Positions 48,181-58,255 are shown, numbered from the stretch's first letter. The stretch: DNA of 64,000 nucleotides from Propionibacteriaceae bacterium (GCA_031265875.1 JAISCA010000044.1:1-64000); one strand, 5' to 3'. Notes: generated from the sequence alone by a model not told the origin. Made by a program: numbers and translations.

Positions 48181-50664
48181 GTGACCGAGGGGGACGCCGC
48201 CAGCGCGCGGCCGAGTTACGATCCGGTGGCCGCCCAAGAGAAGTGGCAGACCTACTGGGCCGAGCATGAGACCTTCCGGCCCAAGGACGACGGTTCGGCC
48301 GAACGGCGTTACGTCTTGGACATGTTCTCCTATCCTTCCGGCGACCTCCACATGGGCCACGCCGAGGCCTTCGTGATGGGCGACATGGTGGCTCGCTACT
48401 GGCGCCTACTCGGCTACGACGTCATGCACCCGCTGGGCTGGGACTCTTTCGGCCTGCCGGCCGAGAACGCCGCCATCGCCCATGGCGCCCATCCGGCCGA
48501 GTGGACCTACGCCAACATCGAGACCCAGGCCCGCTCCTTCAAACGTTACGGTCTCAGCGTCGACTGGTCGCGTCGTCTGCACACCTCCGACCCGGAGTAC
48601 TACCGCTGGACGCAATGGCTCTTCCTTCAGTTCTTCCATCGGGGTCTGGCCTACCGTAAGGCCTCCTACGTCAACTGGTGTCCCAGCTGCCTGACCGTGC
48701 TGGCCAATGAGCAAGTCGTCCAGGGGGCCTGCGAGCGCTGTGGCAGCGCGGTGACGAAGCGTCAGCTGACCCAGTGGTACTTCCGCATCACCGAATACGC
48801 CCAGCGCCTGTTGGACGACATGAGCCTGTTGGAGGGGCGGTGGCCGGAGCGGGTGCTGGCCATGCAGCGCAACTGGATCGGCCGTTCGGAGGGGGCCACG
48901 GTGCGCTTCCCGGTGCCCGGCCGGGACCAGCCGATCGAGGTTTTCACCACCCGCCCCGACACTCTCTACGGCGCCACCTTCATGGTCGTGGCCCCCGACG
49001 CCGATCTGGCGGCGGAACTGGTGACGGAGGCTCAGCGGGCCGAGTTCGAGGCCTACCTGGAGCGGACCAAGCAGGCCACCGAGATCGAGCGCCAATCGAC
49101 CGAGCGACCCAAGACCGGCGTCTTCCTGGGCCGTCACGCCATCAACCCTCTGACCGGCCAGCCGATCCCGATCTGGGCGGCCGACTACGTTCTGAGCGAA
49201 TACGGCACCGGCGCCATCATGGCCGTGCCGGCCCACGACCAGCGTGACCTCGACTTCGCCCGGACCTATGGCCTGCCGGTCCAGATGGTGATCGACACCG
49301 GACAGGGCGACCCGGCCGTCACCGGTCAGGCCACGGCCGGCGACGGCGTCTACGTCAACTCCGAGGCCCTCGACGGACTGACCAACAAGGCCGACGGCAT
49401 CGCCGCCATCAACGCCAAATTGAGCCGCGACGGCTCCGGTTGGGCCACCGTGACCTACCGGCTGCGCGACTGGTTGATCTCGCGGCAGCGCTTCTGGGGC
49501 TGCCCCATCCCGATCGTGCATTGCCCGGTCGACGGCGAGGTGGCGGTGCCCGAGGACCAGTTGCCGATCGAATTGCCCGACCTGCGCGGAGCCGCTCTGG
49601 CCCCCAAGGGGTCTTCGCCTCTGGCCAGCGCGACCGACTGGGCCCAGACCGAATGCCCGACCTGCGGCGGACCGGCCACCCGTGACGCCGACACCATGGA
49701 CACCTTCGTCGACTCCTCTTGGTATTACTACCGCTATTGCTCGCCGGGCGATCAGGCGCGGGCCTTCGACCCCGAGCAAGTGGCCCGCTGGATGCCGGTG
49801 GATCAATACGTCGGCGGCGTCGAGCACGCCATCTTGCATCTGCTCTACAGCCGTTTCTTCACCAAGGTTCTGCGCGACCTCGGCCTGATCGACTTCAGCG
49901 AGCCTTTCGCCCGCTTGCTGAACCAAGGCCAGGTCATCAACCAGGGCAAGGCGATGAGCAAGTCCTTGGGCAATGGCGTCGATTTGGGTCGACAGATCGA
50001 CCAGTACGGTGTCGACGCCATTCGCACCACCATGGTCTTCGCCGGTCCGCCGGAGGACGACATCGACTGGGCCGATCTGTCGCCCAGCGCCAGCTTGCGC
50101 TTCCTGCAGCGGGCCTGGCGGTTGGCTCAGGACGTCTCCAGTCCGGTCGGAGCCGATCCCGCCGCCGGCGATCTGGGTCTGAGGAAGGTCAGCCACCGTA
50201 TTCTGGGCGAGGTCGGCGATCTGCTCGAACTGCGGCGCTTCAACGTCGTGGTGGCCCGGTTGATGGAGCTGGTCAACGCCACCCGCAAGGCCATCGACGG
50301 CGGTCTCGGCGGGGGGGACCCGGCGGTCCGCGAAGCGGCCGAGTTCACGGCCGTGGCCTTGTCCTTGGTCGCCCCCTACGTGGCCGAGGAGATGTGGCAG
50401 GCCTTGGGCCGTCCGGCTTCGGTCGCCAACGCCGGCTGGCCCGAGGTCGATCCGGGGCTGCGGGCGGCCGAGCGCGTCACCATGGTGGTCCAGGTCCAGG
50501 GCAAGGTCCGGGCCAAGATCGAGGTGCCGGCCGACATCGACCAGGCCGAGGCCGAGCGTTTGGCGCTGGCCGAGGCGGGGGTCCAACGCGCCCTGGCCGG
50601 GCGGGCCGTGGCCAAGGTTATCGTGCGTCTGCCCAAGATGGTCTCGATCGTGCCCGAGGCCTGA
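48181..50664 (+). CDS. leuS: Leucyl-tRNA synthetase
   Basis: Class Ia aminoacyl-tRNA synthetase, 827 residues, that charges tRNA-Leu and edits mis-activated amino acids. Visible: N-terminal [16 protein letters not shown], with HMGH (57-60) as the HIGH motif; the [13 protein letters not shown] zinc-like knuckle; the CP1 editing domain ([18 protein letters not shown]); a second CXXC (CPTCGG); AMSKS (591-595) as KMSKS; and a C-terminal anticodon and tail domain. GTG 48181 has GAGGAG 7 nt upstream. It precedes the competence genes but is separated from them by the iron-uptake operon. Confidence 0.97.
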   Translation: MTEGDAASARPSYDPVAAQEKWQTYWAEHETFRPKDDGSAERRYVLDMFSYPSGDLHMGHAEAFVMGDMVARYWRLLGYDVMHPLGWDSFGLPAENAAIAHGAHPAEWTYANIETQARSFKRYGLSVDWSRRLHTSDPEYYRWTQWLFLQFFHRGLAYRKASYVNWCPSCLTVLANEQVVQGACERCGSAVTKRQLTQWYFRITEYAQRLLDDMSLLEGRWPERVLAMQRNWIGRSEGATVRFPVPGRDQPIEVFTTRPDTLYGATFMVVAPDADLAAELVTEAQRAEFEAYLERTKQATEIERQSTERPKTGVFLGRHAINPLTGQPIPIWAADYVLSEYGTGAIMAVPAHDQRDLDFARTYGLPVQMVIDTGQGDPAVTGQATAGDGVYVNSEALDGLTNKADGIAAINAKLSRDGSGWATVTYRLRDWLISRQRFWGCPIPIVHCPVDGEVAVPEDQLPIELPDLRGAALAPKGSSPLASATDWAQTECPTCGGPATRDADTMDTFVDSSWYYYRYCSPGDQARAFDPEQVARWMPVDQYVGGVEHAILHLLYSRFFTKVLRDLGLIDFSEPFARLLNQGQVINQGKAMSKSLGNGVDLGRQIDQYGVDAIRTTMVFAGPPEDDIDWADLSPSASLRFLQRAWRLAQDVSSPVGADPAAGDLGLRKVSHRILGEVGDLLELRRFNVVVARLMELVNATRKAIDGGLGGGDPAVREAAEFTAVALSLVAPYVAEEMWQALGRPASVANAGWPEVDPGLRAAERVTMVVQVQGKVRAKIEVPADIDQAEAERLALAEAGVQRALAGRAVAKVIVRLPKMVSIVPEA

Positions 50665-50775
50665 GCGCCCGAGAGCTGGGCCAGGCCGCGAACGCTGGGC
50701 TGAGGCGTTAATCGAGGTTGAGGTGAGGCAGTAGTCGTCGGGGATGACAGAAGCGGGGACGGGGTGTATACAATC

Positions 50776-50802
50776 TAGTTTAGGTAAGGCTTACCTAAAC
50801 TA
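50776..50802 (+). promoter_or_regulatory. Perfect DtxR/IdeR iron box of the siderophore ABC operon
   Basis: 27-bp palindrome with 13-bp perfect arms around one base; the core TTAGGTAAGGCTTACCTAA (50780-50798) fits the iron-box consensus. A TACAAT -10 hexamer lies just upstream (50769-50774), so the box covers the start point. Predicts tight iron repression of the four-gene operon. Confidence 0.88.
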
Positions 50803-50833
50803 TTCTCTCCTGATCCCTGCGAAAGGACTCCGC

Positions 50834-51880
50834 ATGAGGACGTTCTCACGCCCCGCCATCGTCCCGCTTCTTCTCATGGTCGCCGCTCTGGGCGCCTGTT
50901 CGTCATTCTCGGGCGATGAGCCCACGTCCGCGCCGCCGACCACGACGGTCACGGCCGCCGTCGGCTACCCGCTGACCATAGAGCACGCCCTCGGAGTCAC
51001 CACTTTGACCGAGCAGCCGGTCCGTGTGGCCACGGTCAACTGGGCCAACCATGAAGTCCCGCTCTCTCTCGGCGTCGTCCCGGTCGGGATGGCGGCGGCC
51101 AACTTCGCCGACGAGGACGGTGACGGGCTCCTGCCCTGGGTCAAGGACAAACTGGACCAGCTAGGCGCCGCCACCCCAGTGTTGTTCGACGAGTCCGATG
51201 GCATCGACTTCGAAGCCGTGGCCGACACGAGGCCCGACGTCATCCTGGCCGCCTACTCCGGTCTCACCCAGGAGGACTACGACACGCTCTCCAAGATCGC
51301 GCCGACCGTGGCCTATCCGGACACGCCGTGGACGACGTCGTGGCGCGACATGATCCGGCTCAACGCGGCCGGAATGGGGATGGCCGCCGAGGGCGACGTC
51401 TTGATAGCCGACCTCGAGGCGCAGATTCAGACAGCCGCCGACTCCCACCCGGTCTTGTCCGAGACCTCGGTCATGTTCCTCACCCACGTCGACGTCACCG
51501 ATCTCTCCGTCGTGACGTTCTACACGCCGGCCGACACCCGGGTGCAGTTCTTCTCCGACCTGGGGCTCAAGACCCCAGCTAGCATCGCCGCTTTCGAGCC
51601 CAACCCGACCAACCCCTACGCCGGGTCGATCAGCGCCGAGAACGCCGACACTTTCGACGACGTCGGCCTGATCGTGACCTACGGCGACCAGGCCATGATC
51701 GACACCCTCAAGGCCGATCCGCTGCTCGGCCTCATGCCGGCCATCGCCAGTGACGCCGTCGTCCTCCTCGACGGTTCCAGCGCCAACGCCACGGCGGCCA
51801 ACCCGACGCCGCTCCAACTGCCCTACCTGCTCGACTGGTACGTCGGACGACTGGCGGCGGCGGCCGAGAAGTCGCGCTAG
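50834..51880 (+). CDS. Iron-siderophore ABC transporter substrate-binding lipoprotein
   Basis: Class III (FhuD/FepB-like) solute-binding protein, 348 residues. The signal peptide ends in the lipobox LGAC, and the mature chain shows the family pattern VTTLTEQPVRVATVNWANHEVPLSLGVVPVG and DTRPDVILAAYSGLTQEDYDTLSKIAP. It captures a ferric siderophore and passes it to the two permeases encoded next. ATG 50834 follows AAAGGA; the frame is open upstream through the iron box, which excludes an earlier start. First gene of the iron-regulated operon. Confidence 0.92.
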   Translation: MRTFSRPAIVPLLLMVAALGACSSFSGDEPTSAPPTTTVTAAVGYPLTIEHALGVTTLTEQPVRVATVNWANHEVPLSLGVVPVGMAAANFADEDGDGLLPWVKDKLDQLGAATPVLFDESDGIDFEAVADTRPDVILAAYSGLTQEDYDTLSKIAPTVAYPDTPWTTSWRDMIRLNAAGMGMAAEGDVLIADLEAQIQTAADSHPVLSETSVMFLTHVDVTDLSVVTFYTPADTRVQFFSDLGLKTPASIAAFEPNPTNPYAGSISAENADTFDDVGLIVTYGDQAMIDTLKADPLLGLMPAIASDAVVLLDGSSANATAANPTPLQLPYLLDWYVGRLAAAAEKSR

Positions 51881-51883
51881 GCC

Positions 51884-52924
51884 GTGACTGGGCTCGCTCT
51901 CGCACCTCCGGGCGTCGCCCCGAGACGGCGCCTGGCGCGGGCCCGTGCCCTCGGATTGGCCGGGCTGGCCGTCCTCCTCGTCGTCGCCGTGGCCGCCTCG
52001 GTCGCCTTCGGGGCACGTGACGTCGGCTGGGCGGACATCGTGGCAGCCTTCGGCGGCCAGGCCGAGACCTTCGAGCAAGCCGCCGTGACGAAGCGGATCC
52101 CTCGGACTCTCCTGGCCGTCGTGGCCGGGGCCGCCCTCGGCCTCTCCGGCGCAGTGATGCAGGGGGTGACCCGGAACCCGCTGGCCGATCCGGGAATCCT
52201 CGGCGTCAACACGGGGGCGGCGCTGGCTGTCTCGCTCGGGGTGGCCGGGTTCGGCCTCGTCACGCACACCGCCTACATCTGGACGGCCATCGCCGGCGCC
52301 GCCGTCACCGCGGCCGGTGTCTACGTCGTCGGCTCGCTCGGCCGGGGCGGCGCCACCCCGCTCAAGCTGGCTCTGGCCGGCGCCGCCACGTCGGCCGCCC
52401 TGTCCAGCCTCATCACGGCCGTCGTCTTGGGCCGCAACGACATCGCGAGTGTGCTGCGTTCGTGGCAAATCGGCGGTGTCGGCGGGGGCTCGTTCGCCGC
52501 GCTCGGCCAAGTCCTCCCGTTTCTGGCCGTCGGCGTGGCCCTGTCCATCGGCTCGGCCCGGTCGCTTAACTCCCTCGCCTTGGGCGATGAGTTGGCGGCT
52601 GGCCTGGGCGAACGTGTCGCCGTCGCCCGGGCCGGCGCGGCGCTCGGCGCGGTCGTCCTCTGCGGCGCCACGACGGCCGTGGCCGGCCCGATCGGGTTCG
52701 TCGGCCTCGTCGTGCCCCACGCTTGCCGGCTCCTCATCGGGGTCGACCACCGCTGGCTGTTGCCCGCCTCGGCCCTCGGCGGGGCCATCCTCCTGACCGT
52801 CTCGGACATCGCCGGCCGGCTCGTGGCCCGGCCCTCCGAGGTGGACGTCGGCATTGTCACAGCGCTCGTCGGCGCGCCCTTCTTCATCCACCTCGTCCGA
52901 CGTCAGAAGGTGCGGGAGCTATGA
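51884..52924 (+). CDS. FecCD-family iron-siderophore ABC permease
   Basis: Ten-helix permease subunit, 346 residues. It has the FecCD signatures KRIPRTLLAVVAGAALGLSGAVMQGVTRNPLADPGILGVNTGAALAV and GPIGFVGLVVPHACRLLIGVDHRWLLPASAL (the ATPase-coupling loop). GTG 51884 begins 3 nt after the previous stop. The 3' end overlaps the next gene by ATGA, so the two permeases are coupled and probably form the heterodimeric channel. Confidence 0.94.
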   Translation: MTGLALAPPGVAPRRRLARARALGLAGLAVLLVVAVAASVAFGARDVGWADIVAAFGGQAETFEQAAVTKRIPRTLLAVVAGAALGLSGAVMQGVTRNPLADPGILGVNTGAALAVSLGVAGFGLVTHTAYIWTAIAGAAVTAAGVYVVGSLGRGGATPLKLALAGAATSAALSSLITAVVLGRNDIASVLRSWQIGGVGGGSFAALGQVLPFLAVGVALSIGSARSLNSLALGDELAAGLGERVAVARAGAALGAVVLCGATTAVAGPIGFVGLVVPHACRLLIGVDHRWLLPASALGGAILLTVSDIAGRLVARPSEVDVGIVTALVGAPFFIHLVRRQKVREL

Positions 52925-53949
52925 CCGCCCTCGCCCTCGTCCGTTCCGGCCGGCTCCGCCGGCGCTCCCGCCGCCGCGCTCTCATCGGCCTGCTGGCCGC
53001 CGGCGTCGCGCTCGCCTTCGCCCTCTCCCTCATGATCGGCCACACCTTCTACCCGCCCGCCGATGTTCTGGCCGTCATCTTGGGCCGCGACGTCCCCGGA
53101 GCCGGTTTCACCGTGGGAGAGCTGCGCCTGCCCCGGGCCATCGTGGCCGTCCTGGTCGGCGCTGGTTTCGGCCTGGGCGGTGTGACCTTCCAGACGATGC
53201 TGCGGAACCAATTGGCCAGCCCGGACATCATCGGCATCACGGCCGGCGCCGGGGCCGCGGCCACGCTCGCCATCGTCGTGTTGCGCCTCAGCGGCGCCCA
53301 GGTGTCGGCCTTCGCCATCGCCGCCGGACTCGGCGTCGCGGTCGTCGTCTACCTGCTGTCGTACCGCCACGGCGTGGCCGGGACCCGGCTCATCCTGGTC
53401 GGCATCGGCGTCGCCGCCATGCTCGATTCAGTCACCGCCTATCTGCTGTCACGGGCCGGGGAATGGGACCTGCAGCAGGCCATGCGCTGGCTGGCCGGGA
53501 GCCTCAACGGCGTGACCTGGACCGATGTCCGCTGGCTGACCTGGGCCACGGCCGTCTTGGCTCCCATCCTGTTGGCGCAGACCCGTCCCCTGGGGCTGCT
53601 CCGGCTCGGCGATGACACGGCCAGCGCCTTGGGCGTCCGGGTGGACCGGACCCGGATCGTCCTCATCGTCGCCGCCGTCGGCCTGATCGCCTTCGGCACG
53701 GCGGCCGCCGGGCCGGTCGCGTTCGTCGCTTTCCTGTCCGGCCCGATCGCCGCCCGGATCGTCGGCCGGCATGGCTCGCCCGTTCTCCCCGCCGCCCTGA
53801 TCGGGGCGCTGCTCGTGACCGTGGCCGACCTGCTCGGCCAGTGGGCCTTCGGGACCCGTTTCCCGGTCGGAGTCGTGACGGGCGTGCTCGGCGCTCCTTA
53901 CCTCCTCTACCTCATTGTCCGGATCAACCGCTCAGGAGGGTCGCTGTGA
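52921..53949 (+). CDS. FecCD-family iron-siderophore ABC permease, second subunit
   Basis: Second ten-helix permease, 342 residues. Signatures are VGELRLPRAIVAVLVGAGFGLGGVTFQTMLRNQLASPDIIGITAGAGA and the coupling loop GPVAFVAFLSGPIAARIVGRHGSPVLPAALI. It starts at ATG 52921 within the stop of the first permease; an Arg-rich N-terminus (RSGRLRRRSRRR) sets the first helix by the positive-inside rule. The GTGA overlap with the ATPase gene continues the coupling. Confidence 0.94.
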   Translation: MTALALVRSGRLRRRSRRRALIGLLAAGVALAFALSLMIGHTFYPPADVLAVILGRDVPGAGFTVGELRLPRAIVAVLVGAGFGLGGVTFQTMLRNQLASPDIIGITAGAGAAATLAIVVLRLSGAQVSAFAIAAGLGVAVVVYLLSYRHGVAGTRLILVGIGVAAMLDSVTAYLLSRAGEWDLQQAMRWLAGSLNGVTWTDVRWLTWATAVLAPILLAQTRPLGLLRLGDDTASALGVRVDRTRIVLIVAAVGLIAFGTAAAGPVAFVAFLSGPIAARIVGRHGSPVLPAALIGALLVTVADLLGQWAFGTRFPVGVVTGVLGAPYLLYLIVRINRSGGSL

Positions 53950-54830
53950 CCGCCGACCATCGCCTCGCCGCCGAACGCCTCACCCTGGCCTACGGCGACC
54001 TCACTGTCGTCGACGGCCTCGACCTGGTCATCCCGCCCGGGGCCATCACGGCCATCGTCGGGCCCAACGCCTGCGGCAAGTCGACCCTCCTGCGGGCGCT
54101 CTCCCGCCTCCTGGCGCCGAAGGCGGGCCACGTCGTCCTGGACGGCCAGGCCATCCACCGGCTTCCCGCCAAGCAGGTCGCCCGGACGCTCGGACTCCTG
54201 CCCCAGTCGCCGATCGCGCCGGACGGGATCACTGTGGCAGATCTGGTCGGCCGGGGCCGCCATCCCCACCAGGGGTTGTTCGCCCGCTGGTCGACCGAGG
54301 ACGACGAGGCCGTGGCCGAGGCCCTCGACGCGACGGACACGGCCGGGCTGGCCGACCGACCGGTCGACGAGTTGTCCGGCGGCCAGCGCCAGCGGGTCTG
54401 GATCGCGCTCGTCCTGGCCCAGCGGACCGACCTCCTACTCCTCGACGAGCCCACCACCTTCCTCGACGTCAGGCACCAGTTGGAAGTCCTCGACCTCCTG
54501 ACCGACCTCAACCGGCGCCGGGGCACGACCATCGTCCTCGTCCTCCACGACCTCAACCTGGCCGCCCGCTACGCCGACCACCTGATCGCCCTGGCCAGCG
54601 GTCGCGTCCAGGCCGCGGGCCCGCCGTCCGAGGTGTTGACCGGGGACGTGGTCCAGGCTGTTTTCGGGCTGGCCGCCCACGTCGTCACCGACCCCGTCTC
54701 GGGCCGTCCCCTCATGCTTCCCATCGGCCGTCACGGCGTGCGGCCAGACACAGGCGCTTTAGACGGTTATCCCCAGCTGAGGCCGGCTGGCGCCGGTTGT
54801 CCCCAGCCGGCCTCAGACCGGACCGAGTGA
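53946..54830 (+). CDS. Iron-siderophore ABC transporter ATPase (FepC/FhuC type)
   Basis: Nucleotide-binding subunit, 294 residues. Walker A GPNACGKST, Q-loop LLPQSP, signature LSGGQRQRVWIALVLAQ, Walker B LLLLDEPTTFLD and H-loop LVLHDLN are all present, with the family segment VADLVGRGRHPHQG. GTG 53946 overlaps the preceding stop. The C-terminal ~25 residues (PDTGALDGYPQLRPAGAGC...) are not typical and coincide with a hairpin at 54777-54816; the end of the gene may have grown into its own terminator. Last gene of the iron operon. Confidence 0.93.
   Translation: MTADHRLAAERLTLAYGDLTVVDGLDLVIPPGAITAIVGPNACGKSTLLRALSRLLAPKAGHVVLDGQAIHRLPAKQVARTLGLLPQSPIAPDGITVADLVGRGRHPHQGLFARWSTEDDEAVAEALDATDTAGLADRPVDELSGGQRQRVWIALVLAQRTDLLLLDEPTTFLDVRHQLEVLDLLTDLNRRRGTTIVLVLHDLNLAARYADHLIALASGRVQAAGPPSEVLTGDVVQAVFGLAAHVVTDPVSGRPLMLPIGRHGVRPDTGALDGYPQLRPAGAGCPQPASDRTE
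54777..54816 (+). terminator. 14-bp perfect stem at the 3' end of the iron operon
   Basis: Arms CTGAGGCCGGCTGG (54777-54790) and CCAGCCGGCCTCAG (54803-54816) with a 12-nt loop, ending 14 nt before the ATPase stop codon rather than after it. No T-run. A likely actinobacterial terminator inside the coding end. Confidence 0.6.
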
Positions 54831-54855
54831 GCCTGGTCCGCGCCATGGTTTAGGC

Positions 54856-55797
54856 GTGACATCGCCATGGTCGAGGGCCGGGTCGGCCGATTCGGCCGCC
54901 CGCGTCCGACAACGTCTGGCGGCCGTCTTGGGGCAGGTCGTCGGGTCCGACCCGCCCGTTCGATCCACTGCGCCCGACCGGTCGGCGCCGTCCACGGCCT
55001 CTAGTGGGGCCGATCCGTCTGTGACGTCCGGTCTGACGGCCGGAGCCGGCTCGGCTGGGTCAGCGGACGGCCAGGCCGGTTCGGCGGCGGATCGGTCCGA
55101 GCGGCTGGCAGCGGGCGATCCGAGGGCTCCGGCGAGATCCGGTCCCACCGAGTTCAGTCGCTGGCCCGGCTGGCGGGAGCTGGCCGCCCGTCACGTCCGG
55201 GTGATGGCGGTCTTGGCGGTGCTGGCCGTCATCGGCGCCACCGTCTTGGTCTTGCGGGCTCGCACCTGGCCGGAGGCGGTCGGTCTGCCCACGCCCAGTT
55301 GGACGCCCGCCCCCAGCCCGGCGCCGACCGCCCAGGCCAGCCCGGCTCTGATGACCGTCCATGTCTTGGGCGCGGTCCACCAGCCCGGTCTGGTCGAGCT
55401 GCCGACCGGCAGCCGGGTCTGGGACGCCTTGGCGGCGGCCGGCGGGCTGACCGATCAGGCCGATCCGGCTGAGTTGAACTTGGCCGGTCCGCTTTGGGAC
55501 GGCTGTCAGATCATCGTCGGCACCCGGTCCGAGCCCAGGGGCGAGGTGCGCGGCGGGCTGAGCGGTGGATCGGTCGAGCCGGGTCTGGCCGGTGGGGCGA
55601 CCAGCGGGACCATCGACCTCAACAGCGCCACCGCTCAGCAACTTGAGAGCCTGCCCGGGATCGGCCCGGTCACGGCCGCCGCCATCTTGGCCTGGCGTTC
55701 CCAGCACGGCCGCTTCACGACGGTGGCTGAATTGCAAGAGGTCGATGGCATCGGCCCCAAGACTTACGCCCAACTCGTTCCGTACGTCCGTGTCTGA
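54856..55797 (+). CDS. comEA: ComEA-like DNA-binding competence protein
   Basis: Membrane-anchored DNA receptor of the natural-transformation machinery, 313 residues. Layout: low-complexity cytosolic N-terminus (~1-110), one membrane helix (VRVMAVLAVLAVIGATVLVL, ~115-135), Pro-rich linker, an SLBB-type domain (MTVHVLGAVHQPGLVELPTGSRVWDALAAAGGLT, ~168-230) and a C-terminal helix-hairpin-helix pair (IDLNSATAQQLESLPGIGPVTAAAILAWR and ELQEVDGIGPKTYAQL). GTG 54856. The N-terminal 100 residues are longer than in most homologues. Its end overlaps comEC by 8 nt. Confidence 0.92.
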   Translation: MTSPWSRAGSADSAARVRQRLAAVLGQVVGSDPPVRSTAPDRSAPSTASSGADPSVTSGLTAGAGSAGSADGQAGSAADRSERLAAGDPRAPARSGPTEFSRWPGWRELAARHVRVMAVLAVLAVIGATVLVLRARTWPEAVGLPTPSWTPAPSPAPTAQASPALMTVHVLGAVHQPGLVELPTGSRVWDALAAAGGLTDQADPAELNLAGPLWDGCQIIVGTRSEPRGEVRGGLSGGSVEPGLAGGATSGTIDLNSATAQQLESLPGIGPVTAAAILAWRSQHGRFTTVAELQEVDGIGPKTYAQLVPYVRV

Positions 55798-58255
55798 GCT
55801 GGAACCGGGACGGCCCGAGGCTCCGCTGGCTGGTTCTGTCCCAGCCCCAGCCGGGTCGGCCCGGTCTGGTCCGACTCCATCTGGTCCGGCTCCAGCCGGG
55901 TCGGCCCTGTCCAACCCAGTCCCATTCGGACCAGCCTCATCTGGGTCGGCCTCGTCCGGTCGGGCGGCCCGGCCGGATGGGCTCGACCTGCGTCTGGCGC
56001 CGGCCGCCTTGGCGGCTTGGGCCGGTCAATGGTTGACCGTCTGGCACCAGACCGGGCTGGCTGTGACCAGTCTGACCGCCGCCTTGGCGGCGCTGTTGGC
56101 TTGGCGGCGGCGTTCCACCGTCCTGGCGCTGGTGGCCACGGTCTTGGCCGCCACCGCCGTGATCGGCGGGTTGCGGGTCTGGCGTCTGACTCAGGGTCCG
56201 GCGCCTGACCTGGCCCGCCAGGAGGCGGTGGCGGCGGTCGAATTGACGGTCGGCCACAGCGCCTTGGTGGGGCAGGGGGAGACGGTCCTGGTCCACGCCA
56301 CCCTGGAACGGGTCAGCGGGCGGGGCCAGGCTTTCACCACCCACCTAGCCGTGCTGCTGGTCGTCAACGGTTCGGCCGGGGCCGACTGGCTCGGCCTCGA
56401 TCCCGGCCGGCGGATGGCGGTCGAAGGACGTTTGGCTCCGGCCGAGCGGGCCGACGGAGTGGCCGCGCTGCTCAAGCCTTTGGGACCTCCCCGACTGGTG
56501 GCGGAGGCTCCGGCCTGGCGGCGGGCGGTCGAACAGGTCCGGCGCAGCCTGCGTCAAGCCATGGCCCGGGCCAGCCCGGAGCAGGCCGCTTTGGTGCCGG
56601 CCCTGGTGGTGGGGGACACCGAGGCCATGCCGGCGAGCTTGCGGCAGGACTTCCAGACCACCGGCCTGACCCATCTGACAGCGGTCTCGGGAGCCAACTT
56701 GACCATTCTGTTGGCCTTCTTGTCCGTCCTGGCCCGCCTGATCGGGCTGCGCGGACGCTGGCTCGACCTGGTGGCGCTGGTCGGCGTGATCGGCTTCGTC
56801 GCTCTATGCCACAGCGAACCCAGTGTTTTGCGAGCCGCCGCCATGGGCCTGGTCGGTCTGGTCGCCTTACGCCATTCCCCCGCCTCGGGACGTGGTCTAC
56901 GCCATCTCTGTCTGGCCGTGGTGGGGCTGACCTGGATCGACCCTTGGCTGTCCCACTCGATCGGCTTCGTCTTATCCGTCTTGGCTTGTCTCGGCCTGCT
57001 GGTCTGGGGCCGGCCCTGGAGTTTGGCTCTGGGACGTTGGCTGCCAGGTTGGCTGGCCGAAGCGGTGGCCGTGCCTTTGGCCGCCCAATTGGCCACTCAG
57101 CCGGTCGTGGCCTGGCTGTCCGGCTCGGTCAGCTTGGTCGGGGTGTTGGCCAACGCTTTGGCCGGTCCGCCGGTCGGCCCGGCCACTGTGCTCGGCTTGG
57201 TCACCGCCCTGGTCGGATCGTTCAGCCCGGCGTTGGGCGGGCTGGTCGGCCGGCTGACCGGTTGGCTGGTCGAACCGATCTTGCAGGTGGCGCACCGCTG
57301 CGCCCGACTGCCTGGCGCCGCCCAGCCTTGGCCGGCTCAGCCGGTCGCCTTGGTCTGTCTGACCGCCGGCTGTCTGACCTTGGCTTGGTTGATGCCCCGC
57401 TTGTTAGGCCGCAGTTGGTTGGTCTTGATCCTGGCCGTCGGACTGGTCGTGGGTCTGGGGCGGGCCCCGATGCAGCCCGGTTGGCCGCCCTCGGACTGGT
57501 CGGTGGTGGCCTGCGACGTCGGCCAAGGTGACGCCTTGGCGGTCAAGGTCGGTCCGGGCCAGGCCCTCCTGATCGACGTCGGGCCGCCTCAGGCCGGTTT
57601 GGGGCGTTGTCTGGACGGTCTGGGCGTGCGGCAGGTGCCAGTCGTCGTCTTGAGCCACTTCCATGCCGACCACGTCGGCGGCCTGGCCGAATTGTTGGCC
57701 GGTTGGCCGGTCGGCCTCATCGTGGCCAATCAATCGGACGGGGCGGCGTCGTCGGCCCAAGCCTTGGCCGCTCAGCGAGCGGTGGACTGGCGGCAGGTCG
57801 GCGCGGGCGACAGTCTCAGTCTGGGCGACGTCCAGCTGACGGTCCTGTCGGAGGCGCCGGCGACGACCGTCTTCGATCAGGCCGAGGAGTCCAGCGCCGC
57901 CAACGACGCCTCGTTGGTCTGCCGGGTCGTCGTGGACGGTATCAGCCTGTTGGCCACCGGCGACCTGGAACTAGCCGGTCAACAGGCCCTAGTGGCGGCG
58001 GGAGTCGATCTGGCGGTCGATGTGTTGAAGCTGCCGCACCACGGCTCGGCTCGGCAGGAGGCCGCCTTCCTGGCCCGGACCGGAGCCAGGATCGCCCTCA
58101 TCAGCGTGGGGGAGGGCAATGATTACGGCCACCCGGCGGACAGCGCGCTGCGCCGGCTGGACGAACTGGGCGCGTTGGTGGCCCGGACCGATCAGCACGG
58201 TTCGATCGCCATCGGTCGGCGGGCGGGCGAACTCGTCATCGTCTCCCAGCGCTGA
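55790..58255 (+). CDS. comEC: ComEC/Rec2-type DNA uptake channel with metallo-beta-lactamase domain
   Basis: Polytopic protein, 821 residues, that carries single-stranded DNA across the membrane during transformation. After a degenerate PAPAGSARSG repeat tail (~1-60) come two helices, the OB-like domain, and the competence core (VVGDTEAMPASLRQDFQTTGLTHLTAVSGANLTILLAF) with many helices. The C-terminal MBL domain has LSHFHADHVGG and KLPHHGS. GTG 55790 lies within the end of comEA. The low-complexity opening is an expansion not usual in the family. The pair suggests competence potential, but pilus genes are outside the window. Confidence 0.93.
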   Translation: MSELEPGRPEAPLAGSVPAPAGSARSGPTPSGPAPAGSALSNPVPFGPASSGSASSGRAARPDGLDLRLAPAALAAWAGQWLTVWHQTGLAVTSLTAALAALLAWRRRSTVLALVATVLAATAVIGGLRVWRLTQGPAPDLARQEAVAAVELTVGHSALVGQGETVLVHATLERVSGRGQAFTTHLAVLLVVNGSAGADWLGLDPGRRMAVEGRLAPAERADGVAALLKPLGPPRLVAEAPAWRRAVEQVRRSLRQAMARASPEQAALVPALVVGDTEAMPASLRQDFQTTGLTHLTAVSGANLTILLAFLSVLARLIGLRGRWLDLVALVGVIGFVALCHSEPSVLRAAAMGLVGLVALRHSPASGRGLRHLCLAVVGLTWIDPWLSHSIGFVLSVLACLGLLVWGRPWSLALGRWLPGWLAEAVAVPLAAQLATQPVVAWLSGSVSLVGVLANALAGPPVGPATVLGLVTALVGSFSPALGGLVGRLTGWLVEPILQVAHRCARLPGAAQPWPAQPVALVCLTAGCLTLAWLMPRLLGRSWLVLILAVGLVVGLGRAPMQPGWPPSDWSVVACDVGQGDALAVKVGPGQALLIDVGPPQAGLGRCLDGLGVRQVPVVVLSHFHADHVGGLAELLAGWPVGLIVANQSDGAASSAQALAAQRAVDWRQVGAGDSLSLGDVQLTVLSEAPATTVFDQAEESSAANDASLVCRVVVDGISLLATGDLELAGQQALVAAGVDLAVDVLKLPHHGSARQEAAFLARTGARIALISVGEGNDYGHPADSALRRLDELGALVARTDQHGSIAIGRRAGELVIVSQR

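Noticed and set aside
48406..50586. 726-codon open frame antisense to leuS
   Set aside because: Explained by the very high GC and codon bias of leuS; its translation is low-complexity and matches no family. The same holds for long antisense frames over 3257-4909, 11936-13366 and others.
55840..55965. Degenerate repeats at the start of comEC as a separate tandem-repeat locus
   Set aside because: The units are irregular and are accounted for by the Pro/Ala/Gly/Ser-rich N-terminal tail of the protein.
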